A stretch of 25,880 nt of DNA from Cyclostephanos tholiformis (Eukaryota; Bacillariophyta; Thalassiosirophyceae; Thalassiosirales; Thalassiosiraceae), in contig JALLPB010000485.1 in the NCBI GenBank assembly GCA_036939975.1, positions 1 through 25,880 of the forward strand, read 5' to 3'. Positions 18,186 through 25,880 of this stretch are shown here, piece after piece (within the stretch, counting starts at the first letter, position 1; each line of letters opens with the position of its first letter). Both the position numbers and the translations under genes were made by a program. The notes under the pieces were generated by a model. That model was not told where the DNA came from. It saw only the letters and a list, made by a program, of their open reading frames with translations, and did not search any database.

Positions 18186-18367
18186 TAATTGATCAGAACT
18201 AGTATGACTACTTTAGGTTGGGATGTATCAGATTTGTTCAGCAGAAACTCCACAATCGAGATGAGACGAACTAGAACTCACAGTCGTCGCGACCGTTCTC
18301 AGCTTTCGTCCCCACTTACACATACTTCGCTGATCGCAAAAACAATCTGGTCCCATGGCTCTATTAT

Positions 18368-20500
18368 TCAACATGCTGTGACAACCTGAACCTTGACTCT
18401 ACTTTCGCTTGGGTTCATCACGTATAGGTCAACATACTCCACGGCATCCTCATTATTGCTATCCGTCGTCATCATACGGCTCAACACTGTCCGATTGAGA
18501 AGATTAAATTGTCGCTCCGTATTCACGTCCCAGTATTCGTAAGTCGCAGGGAAGACGATCGTTTCCCAGAGCGAATATTTGGGTATATTCCCCTCAAACA
18601 TAAGGGCTGGAATCATTGATGGATCTTTTGAGTAAATGCCTCCAATCTCAAATGCACCTTCCTCGCCAAGATCCTTAATTTTATCAACGTCATCGCATCC
18701 CAGCAGCGTTGGCGGGAGCGTGCTCGCCTCTTTTCTCGACACAGCCCGAAATGCCACCATCAAATTCCCGAATGTTTCATGACTCTTCATGTACGTTAGA
18801 GACAACGTGGGCAACTTATCGCTATTGATCTTAAGGCGAAATCGTATCAAGCTACCTTGTCGGTCCGATTGCCACCCCGATCGATTGCGGCTATCAGTAA
18901 TCCACTGCCAATCTCCGCACGTCACTGCCACGGCGGCAAGATAATCATTTTCGTGGGTTTCGGTGGAGGTAAAGTCAACAACGGAGTGACCTGCCACGTG
19001 ATGGGGAGATTTGGCATCGATCTTGGTCGTTGGAGATCGACAAATGAAACAGCTATCCAGAACATCTTTGGGGGACACCGTGTTCTCCAGCGACGAGGAA
19101 TACCCCATTCCAGTCGTGCCGCGATCATCCTCATTGTAATCATCTTGGCCATCACATCCCAACCCGACATTCACCACTCTAAGCAGCGCGTGCATCACCG
19201 CATCAGCAACGTATTGGTGGGTGGCCCAGGGGGGATGATTCTGGGGATACCAGTCTCCCTTGGTCTTACGCGATCTGGGCAAGAAATTGAGCCAGAATAT
19301 CTCCCCTTCATCAGAATACAACGCATCGTGTAATATTATGCCATTGGCCCTGATCATGTCAGAGGCTTGAGGCCAGATGATGTCTATAATTGTGGAGTTT
19401 TCGTTAGCGTATGCGTCGGTGAAGACAGGACGGTACCGTAGTTGACGTTGCCAATAATGATCGATGCTTTTTCGAACAATATCATAGTCGCCATCGCTCT
19501 CATTGCCATGAAGCCGCAGGTGTTGGACCATCTTCGCGACATCGACGACCGCAAGACCATAGTGTCCCATTACCGAACGAAAGTACTTCGAGAAGGCATC
19601 GTCGAAATCGTGATTTTTCGGCGCATCCACGTAACTGGGAATAGCATTAATCAAACTTAGGATAACAGTGTTTGGGTAAGACCGTATGAATTCTCGTACA
19701 ACTGCCTCGAACCACGGTCTCTCTGTTCCGAAATTCACGTCGCATATTGAATTGTCCAAAAGTATCGCATCGGGTGTTGCATTCCGATCTCGAAATTCGT
19801 CTAATATCGACGGTATCTTCTGCGCAACATTCGCTGAGTTCTGGGCATTCTCTTGGTACATTCTCCATTCCACCACCGACGAAGAGTTCACTTGTGGAAA
19901 AATCTCATCAAACCGACGCGCGAGTCGCATAGGCCAGGCGCAATCATCCGCAGAGTGCGACGATGATTCCCCGCAGTTGGAACCGATGGTGAATGAGTTG
20001 CCAAACACGGCAATCACTAGCGGACGTTGTAATTGCCCTCCACCCTCCACCAACGTCCGAAGTCTCCCGGCGAAGGCCTGAGCGGGACGCATCCTCCCGG
20101 TAGACAGTCCCAGATCCAGCAACTTCGGGGTCAAAATTGCCTTACGGAGTTTGTTGAATTCATCTATTGTTGAACGTGCCTGCTCGTCGTCCTCCTCGAC
20201 GGACGAGAACCTCCCCTGGTCATACTCGCCAGGATCTCTCGAGGCCTGACGATCTTTGTGGTAGATGACGTCCGGCCAGGAGGAGGGGTCGAGCGAGGAC
20301 GAGATTCGGAGGCAAAATGCGTCGTTCCCATTGCCGTTATTGCCGTTTCCATTCCGATGGTAAGGATACAATTGATCGTAGTCGAGTAGCGGGGGCAAGT
20401 GACGATGCAATTGATAGACGCCGAATAAACACGCCGCTATGACAGCCGCGAGCTGCGCGACGAAGATCCTTGTGAGGGTCTTCCTTATCGTGCACTTCAT
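18368..20500 (-). CDS. membrane-anchored SGNH/GDSL-like hydrolase or acyltransferase
   Basis: Single-exon protein of 710 aa from the ATG at 20500 (the frame opens three codons earlier only at a TTG). A short basic N-terminus precedes one membrane segment (about residues 12-33), predicting a type II protein of the ER/Golgi or cell surface. The luminal part has an SGNH-like block I, VIAVFGNSFTIGSNCG (about 162-177, Ser169 as nucleophile candidate), a block III-like DAILLDNSICDVNF (about 244-257) and a terminal NHPPWATHQYVAD (about 421-433) supplying His. The Asp three residues before that His, usual in the family, is not evident. A C-terminal half of about 270 residues is unassigned. Several NxS/T sites fit passage through the ER. 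SGNH proteins deacylate or acylate glycans and lipids; the substrate is unknown. Confidence 0.65.
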   Translation of the reverse strand: MKCTIRKTLTRIFVAQLAAVIAACLFGVYQLHRHLPPLLDYDQLYPYHRNGNGNNGNGNDAFCLRISSSLDPSSWPDVIYHKDRQASRDPGEYDQGRFSSVEEDDEQARSTIDEFNKLRKAILTPKLLDLGLSTGRMRPAQAFAGRLRTLVEGGGQLQRPLVIAVFGNSFTIGSNCGESSSHSADDCAWPMRLARRFDEIFPQVNSSSVVEWRMYQENAQNSANVAQKIPSILDEFRDRNATPDAILLDNSICDVNFGTERPWFEAVVREFIRSYPNTVILSLINAIPSYVDAPKNHDFDDAFSKYFRSVMGHYGLAVVDVAKMVQHLRLHGNESDGDYDIVRKSIDHYWQRQLRYRPVFTDAYANENSTIIDIIWPQASDMIRANGIILHDALYSDEGEIFWLNFLPRSRKTKGDWYPQNHPPWATHQYVADAVMHALLRVVNVGLGCDGQDDYNEDDRGTTGMGYSSSLENTVSPKDVLDSCFICRSPTTKIDAKSPHHVAGHSVVDFTSTETHENDYLAAVAVTCGDWQWITDSRNRSGWQSDRQGSLIRFRLKINSDKLPTLSLTYMKSHETFGNLMVAFRAVSRKEASTLPPTLLGCDDVDKIKDLGEEGAFEIGGIYSKDPSMIPALMFEGNIPKYSLWETIVFPATYEYWDVNTERQFNLLNRTVLSRMMTTDSNNEDAVEYVDLYVMNPSESRVKVQVVTAC

Positions 20501-20846
20501 GGTTTTCAAGGCACAACGATTCGAAACGCAAGAGACAATGAATGATTTCCTCGTGTCTACTTCGCCATTTCATCTGGTAGCTCTCCGCCTCCAGGCGTCG
20601 TCGTCATCGTCGCGACTGACCGCCATGGCACGCCATCGTCCTTGTCGTCGTGTTGGCCGTATGATGGGACAACCTGGCGACGAGCATGGCCATTCTGTTG
20701 TGTGTGTGCACCATCTGTGTCTGTCCTTCACCACACAATTAAGGAGTGAAGTCCCGGCAATAATGCCAGCGACGGGATGAGGATGACCCCGAATGAATAA
20801 TAATTGATGACCCTTCTCAACTTTCGCGACGCGACATGATAATAAT
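20501..20846. promoter_or_regulatory. divergent intergenic promoter region
   Basis: 346 bp between the SGNH-like gene (-) and the inositol monophosphatase-family gene (+). Reading frames on both strands cross it but are extensions or shadows. No distinct motif was recognised. Confidence 0.45.
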
Positions 20847-22421
20847 ATGTTGTTGGATATGATGACCAGTGTTCTACACATCACCGCTGTAATTTCGTTA
20901 TTACTATTAGCTAGGGGCACAGCAGCCCTAGCGCGATCGTCGTCAGCGTTCTGCCCCACGAACGGCGGTTGCGTCGACGCCGCATTGGCCACGGCGGCAT
21001 GGTCGAGGCAACTAAGGCGACGCGTGGCCAACGACATCATCGCCATGAAGACGACCGACGATGATAATAACGGTGCGGAATTCCATAGGCTTCCTCCCCG
21101 TCGCATCTACACGGTCCTGGACGACATTCAAAATTGTAGCAATGACGGCGTCGACGATTTTGATTATCGCGACGACCACGACGCGAATTGCCGCCAGCGA
21201 CGACGACATTTACGGGACGACATGCAACACGTCCTTCGCACGATGGAACGGGCTGCGTACCTAGCGGGCGAATTGGCATTATCGACATCGGGTAAAATAG
21301 GCGTAAGTATGACCAAGGCCAATTCCAGGGATTTGGTAACGCGGAGCGATCTGGAGTGTCAGCGACTCTTGAGGGACGTTATCATGACTGAATTCCCGGA
21401 CGATGCCTTTTGGGGGGAAGAGGATATAGATGATACGAAACGATATAATGACAAAGACGATGATGCAGGCGTCGGCATTGACGATGAAAGTGGTGGAAGT
21501 ATCGTCAATTCCGATACTTCGAGGAAGTCGTTGGATCCGGCGGATGGAATTGAAGAGGACGGCAGGCTTTTATTCATCGTGGTGGGTGGGCGCAATCATT
21601 TGTAATATACCAATCGCAATTTTCTCGTCATTCATGACTCATGTAAGCTGCCGCGATCAAAAGTAAGGATCCCATTGATGGGACGACGAACTTTCAAGCC
21701 GGTGAGATGACCTACTGACCCTACCCTGGAATTTTGTCAACATGACTGCGTCCGCCCTTGGTACTCCTGCTGCAGTGTAGTACTAACCAATTCATTTTGA
21801 ATGATTGGTATCCTCTGTTATTTTTCTGTAGGCTTGCCGATCTACGCAGTAAGCATCGGCGTCGTCTCACTTACCGGTAGTACACCCGAGGTGGTGGCTG
21901 GCGTGATATACAACCCTGCTCTGGGCGAGATGACATCGGCTGTCCGGGGGAGGGGGTGCTACCTCAACAATGAACGCATCGGCAACAATCTCATGCGGGA
22001 TTTGGACGAAGACGAGAAACAAAGACCCAGAAAATCGCTCATCGGCGAATCGCTCGTCAACGTTGGATTCCCAGTCTGTCGCGAGAGCACTCTGCTCGCA
22101 TCCTCTCGCGCCGTTGCAGCCCTCGCCACGAAGGTGCGTGGCCTGCGCATGGTCGCGTGCGCATCCCAAACAATGGCTTGGGTGGCGCAGTCAAAGCTCA
22201 ATTCCTACTTCAGTTGGGATCTGAATGCGTGGGACGTCGCGGCGGGGATAGTTGTCATAGAGGAGGCGGGTGGTTCGGTATGCAACTTCGACGGTACGAG
22301 GGCTGACATAACGAGTAAGGACATGATCATGACCTGCCGTCCCGAGAGGAGCGGGGAGGAGGGTCTGCTGAGGGATGAAATACTACGGGTGCTGAGCGAC
22401 AGCGACTGCCTTCGATACTAG
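20847..22421 (+). CDS. plastid-targeted inositol monophosphatase-family phosphatase
   Basis: Exons 20847-21581, 21668-21701 and 21832-22421, in frame throughout, 452 aa. All metal-binding motifs of the IMPase family are present: FWGEED (Glu191, Glu192), DPIDGTTNF (Asp246, Asp249) and LNAWDVAAG (Asp391) before VIEEAGG. The middle motif is carried almost alone by a 34-nt microexon. A hydrophobic signal peptide (about 8-28) runs into SSSAFCP with Phe35, the diatom plastid-targeting motif, so the enzyme is probably in the plastid. There it could act on inositol phosphate, L-galactose 1-phosphate or histidinol phosphate, as plant IMPL1/IMPL2 do; the sequence does not decide. The first exon has an acidic insertion of about 45 residues after GEE. 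The usual GSAALD segment is replaced by ACASQT. Confidence 0.88.
21781..21787 (+). other. consensus intron branch point TACTAAC
   Basis: Perfect TACTAAC in intron 2 of the IMPase-family gene, about 45 nt before the acceptor at 21830-21831. The acceptor has a T-rich tract (TTATTTTTCTGTAG). Confidence 0.6.
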
Positions 22422-23009
22422 TGCAGTCGTATATTGCATGAATTCGTATATAATCTAAAATTCATGGAATGGTCGGCAAATTAGCATTATATTAGAAATA
22501 ATACTACCTGGGACAAATGATACCCTCGTCAACAATAATAGCATCAATCTCTCTCCCTCCTCACGTGCCTTTTTACAGCACTCATGGGACTGCTTGATCT
22601 AGCAGCCAGACAACCTATGTCACCAGGTTGAAATGATTTGCTACGCTTCGCCTTCCTCTGCAAAACTTTCACGGCGATTGGTGTCAGGTCTTGGCAACAC
22701 ATCTGCTCTGGTGTACTGCATCCCCAAGACCGCGTAGAAAAGTCGAAATCTCGATGCCATTTTAATGTCCAAGAGTTGATTGATGTGTGCAAGATTTATT
22801 TGTTGCCACCACAGTTGCGCATCAAGCATTCTCATTGTCAACTGCGTCAGATACGTTGAGTTTGTAAGCTCCAAGTCACTTTCCGTATTTTTTCTTCCAC
22901 GACTCCGTCAACTGCATATTGTATTTTGAACCTTATCAATCGACACAATGTTCAGATTTCCTAGACGGAGTATTGACATCGACATGAATTTGACGATTAC
23001 TCTTTCACA
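22422..23009. other. convergent intergenic region with an unassigned open stretch
   Basis: 588 bp between the 3' ends of the IMPase-family and PrimPol genes. On the minus strand an open frame runs from about 22950 to 22641 without a clear ATG at its head (it includes TNSTYLTQLTMRMLDAQLWW), and another frame from 22792 to 22544 ends KRHVRRERD. The two could be remnants or exons of a small minus-strand gene, but no splice pair joins them convincingly. Confidence 0.3.
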
Positions 23010-25055
23010 CTATTTTTTTTTACAAATACTCAAGAAATCGAGTTGCCGCATTGCGTCATCTAATAGCTCATTGTCGAATTCTCCGTCGCAGTCGTGTGCT
23101 GTTGGTTTCTCGTTCTCTTCAATGTCGACGTGCTCAAGAAGTGGTGACTCTATCGAAGGAGTATCAATAACTGCAGTGGCGCCAACTATGCTATTTATCA
23201 ACGTAGTATCGAAATTAACATGAAGACTCGTCGGGCCGGGGCGAGGCTCATTTCTAGTACCCAACAATAAAGCATTTGCATCTTCTCTTTCTTGACAAAT
23301 ACTAGAGAGATCGAGTTGCCGCATAGCAGCTTCCAGTAGGACATTGTCAAAGTCTCTGTCAACGTCGTGTGCTGTTTGTAGAGTGCCTAGCTTTTCAACG
23401 ACGTCATTCTCATTGAGCGACGACAGCTCGAACTCGAGGAGAAATTCGTCAATCTCAACATTCACATCGTCGGGCAAATCGATGGGTTCGCCGCGATATC
23501 CCCGGCATTCCGGATCGTGACAACCCTGCCAGCACACCCTATCGCCGAGGTTTACATTCCATGTAATGTTGTTTGACTTGTGGGATCGCCCAACGTTGCC
23601 ACAATATCGGTTGTCTTTCATGTTGAAGCAAACTGTGCGCGGGAGCGACCGTTGGGAGTGGAAGCCGATGGACCAGGTGCCGATGCTCCCGACGAGACCC
23701 TCTCTCCTCCCGAGGGTGCGCACAATCCAGCCTTCCAATGCGGGGAAGGGAGATTTGCCATACGAGGGACCGTGTGTCCGTTCCAATCTCGACGTAACGT
23801 GTGTTCCATTGTCAAGCGAACGACCGCTCAGATTTTTAAGTATCGGGTAATTCATCCTACTTGCATCGGCGGGCACAATGAGGGTTGCGGCCATGGCATC
23901 TGCGTGATCTTCCCAGCTAAGGGAATCGCAAAAGGCTTCGAAATTGCCATCATCGTTCTAAAAAAACACAACAAAGCATGGTAGCCAGATGTAATATTCG
24001 CTTAGTGGCGAGAATCGAGCATAAGACAACAAAATATTTCAAGCCGATTTTTTTCTTCGTGCCGCAAACTCACAACAACGATGGCAGCTTCAACTCCTCG
24101 ACATTTTCCATCGTTCGGACCGATTGACGGCGATACCCCGCCCAACGTCATCGCCGGCTTGTAAAACTTGGTATTGTCGAACCCGATCGGGAACGGATAT
24201 CGATTCGAGTCCGCTATGCGCAATGCCGCGTTTGGCGGCTTGCCAAATTTCGTGCTCCCCAACAGCCGAAAGATACGATTGCGCGTGTACACCCCCAAAT
24301 CGATGAAATGTGTTAGCCTCTTCCCTTCGTCGTCGTTGTCGTGATTTTTGGCATCGTTATTATCGGCATACACGAGCAGATTATCGGCGAGCACACCCCG
24401 TCCTCGCGATCGGAGGTCACCGTTTGAGCGTTCCTCCATCAATCTCGATACGAATCCCCTTACGAATAATCCCGCATCTCGCGCGTCGGGGAAGAGGGCG
24501 CCATCTGGCAGGTGGAGTATCCAATGACGACTGAACTTGTTCGACGTGGAGGAATCAAGATCCACGAGCGTCGAACGATCGGGCGGGATGTTGACGACGT
24601 CATAAACGATTCGAAATTCACGTACCAACTCGTCGAATAGCTCGTGTAGGACGCGTTCCATGATGTCGGGTGATAAATCCGGGTTGGGAACTTTTGCGAA
24701 TTCCAAATCTATCGAAAATCGACGACAAATCGAATCGAGTTAATGACGAGGGACGAGGGGGAGAATGAAAATATCAACGCGCAACAGAGCGAGGGTGGAA
24801 TGCGAAAAATCCGGCACTCCTCTCGACCATCGGGGCATCGGATCTAAAAGCTCACCGAAATACAATCTGCAGGGGGCGCCCTCCCTGATCAACTCGTAAT
24901 AATGCCTGGAGTCGACATCGCACTCCCTCCAGTACCGATCCATGAACCGTCCGAGATGGCCTGAGATGTATCGCCTCCTGCCTCCCACTGATGTTTCCAT
25001 GGCGAATAGTCGAGGCTCCACGGACCACAGGCTCGAGGAAGAAGTAGGAGAACGA

Positions 25056-25111
<56 letters not shown>

Positions 25112-25426
25112 AAAGGACAAGTTTGATGGGGATGAAAATTCAGTCGCATCCGCATCGCCTGTTCGTTGACGCAATCGTCCCATCCTCCCGAGCTTCCCTC
25201 CCGAGTCTTCGTCGGCGTCATCGCCATCATCGCGACGACTATACCCCCTCAACAGTGCGTCGTGGTCTTCCATCGCCATTGCCTGCAACGGAAAGACCTT
25301 CAGCGACGTCCTCTCGCGAAATTCGCGACGGCGAGCATCCTGCAGCCTGACGAATTCGCGACGGCGCCTTTCGAGGGCCGCTTCGTCCTCGGCCTCATCG
25401 CGTTGGTGGTGGCGGTCGGCATGCAT
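23010..25426 (-). CDS. PRIMPOL: PrimPol DNA primase-polymerase
   Basis: Three exons: 25426-24856, 24708-24074 and 23957-23010, 717 aa. Splicing exon 1 to exon 2 (donor GTGAGC, acceptor TAG) creates LYFDLEF, the archaeo-eukaryotic primase motif I with Asp191 and Glu193. Motif II is KFSRH (Ser250-His252) and motif III FIDLGVYTRNRIFRLL (Asp327). Exon 3 holds the zinc finger RYCGNVGRSHKSNN...CHDPEC, with Cys521, His528, Cys548 and Cys553 at the spacing found in human PrimPol. PrimPol reprimes DNA synthesis past lesions and can bypass them, in nucleus and mitochondria. The N-terminal region (1-150) is charged and has a long Ser run from a GAC microsatellite. The C-terminus carries two copies of an acidic helix motif. 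The start is the first in-frame ATG; a hydrophobic stretch lies upstream in frame without an ATG. Confidence 0.92.
23022..23099 (-). repeat. PrimPol C-terminal acidic motif, copy 2
   Basis: Encodes residues 689-714 of PrimPol. It shares FDNxLLxxAMRQLDxxSIC with copy 1, and the DNA is similar too (ATGCGGCAACTCGAT is identical). It ends three residues before the stop codon. Confidence 0.85.
23295..23372 (-). repeat. PrimPol C-terminal acidic motif, copy 1
   Basis: Encodes residues 598-623 of PrimPol, 91 residues before copy 2. Both copies start with AHD and an acidic stretch leading into a predicted amphipathic helix. Confidence 0.85.
25064..25110. repeat. (GAC)n trinucleotide microsatellite in PrimPol exon 1
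   Basis: About 15 tandem GAC units on the + strand, read as TCG on the coding strand, giving a Ser run at roughly residues 106-121 of the protein. Length variation here would change only the run length. Confidence 0.9.
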
Positions 25427-25880
25427 ATTGTCGCGCGATGGGGTGCGGTGTTGATAATAAGGACGGGGAGGGAGGAGCAGGAAGACGGGTCCGCCGGCGA
25501 CGTAATGGTGCTCACGCAAACGTAGTTTTTGAGCCTCCACCGTCGTCGTCGGTGTCCTCGCCAGGAGGATTAATAATACGAGCGACAACGGATGGATTGT
25601 GGGTCAGTCATCGCATTTTTTATCGTTGCTGGGTTGTCATGATTTTTTTCCCTCTGTGTATGTACTATTGTACTACCGACCACCATAGGCCGAGGTTTAA
25701 GAAACACTTCCCGCCAAATTTCTCTTGAATTCCTTTCGGTCAAAACTAGAGGTCAGTCTCGATCGCTGCGAGACCTGTACTATACCAGCTAATATCGAAT
25801 ATCTGTATATTCGAATTTACGGGTTTATACTCCGTATATTCGAATATGGGTTTTAATCGGTACCCCCCATATTCGAAGTT
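25427..25880. other. upstream region of PrimPol, window end
   Basis: About 450 bp beyond the PrimPol ATG. In the PrimPol frame it stays open up to a stop at 25604-25606 and encodes a hydrophobic stretch (PLSLVLLILLART) without an ATG. The far right end is AT-rich with repeated TATATTCGAA units. No other gene was seen. Confidence 0.45.
25839..25877. repeat. 12-bp perfect inverted repeat at window end
   Basis: TTCGAATATGGG (25839-25850) and CCCATATTCGAA (25866-25877) flank a 15-base loop. A direct repeat GTATATTCGAAT occurs at about 25805-25816 and 25834-25845. This may be the edge of a repeat family or element that continues outside the window. Confidence 0.75.

Noticed and set aside
23580..23984. 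134-codon (+) frame opposite PrimPol exon 3
   Set aside because: Shadow of the zinc-finger exon; the minus strand has clear PrimPol motifs.
1..25880. CRISPR array, tRNA, rRNA or intact transposon
   Set aside because: No regularly spaced repeats, no cloverleaf or T-arm pattern, and no transposase or reverse transcriptase motifs were found by eye.

Overview
The window looks like nuclear DNA of a diatom, most likely a centric (Thalassiosira/Skeletonema-like) species. The evidence: two proteins begin with the bipartite plastid presequence of diatoms (signal peptide, then AFAP or AFCP with Phe at +1); one protein carries helicase-associated repeats of the kind expanded in diatoms; introns are short (72-261 nt) with GTGAGT/GTAAGT donors; and trinucleotide runs fill the coding exons. 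All gene models are read by eye from splice signals and reading phase, with no transcript support.

Layout, left to right. 0-1.6 kb: AT-rich DNA with a decayed, frameshifted coding remnant (-). 1.6-2.8 kb: helicase-associated-domain protein (-). 3.1-3.9 kb: two-exon secreted protein (+), preceded by a 29-codon upstream ORF. 4.4-5.1 kb: BTB/T1-domain gene (+) with a one-base frameshift. 5.4-6.9 kb: SLC25A42-type mitochondrial CoA/adenine nucleotide carrier (-), interrupted by a poly-C tract that contains an assembly gap. 7.6-12.4 kb: eleven-exon MscS-like channel of about 1299 aa (+). 12.8-13.6 kb: proteasome subunit beta type-1 (-). 14.4-16.0 kb: plastid triose-phosphate/phosphate-type translocator, four exons (-). 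16.4-17.4 kb: signal-peptide-bearing triosephosphate isomerase (+). 17.5-18.2 kb: a 47-codon candidate gene and a decayed tandem copy of the isomerase. 18.4-20.5 kb: membrane-anchored SGNH-like protein (-). 20.8-22.4 kb: plastid-targeted inositol monophosphatase-family enzyme, three exons (+). 23.0-25.4 kb: PrimPol primase-polymerase, three exons (-).

Functional links. The plastid translocator and the isomerase share a 386-bp divergent promoter and both handle triose phosphates, so this is the one place where gene order suggests coordinated function. The other neighbours look like ordinary unrelated housekeeping genes packed on alternating strands.

The observations most worth following are: the PrimPol gene, whose catalytic DxE motif is only visible after splicing and whose C-terminus carries a duplicated acidic helix motif in the position of RPA-binding motifs; the isomerase with several coordinated changes at otherwise near-invariant sites; its decayed tandem copy, which keeps an intron remnant; and the carrier, where a poly-G tract may be either an intron or a glycine linker. 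I did not find CRISPR arrays, intact mobile elements, tRNAs or rRNAs.
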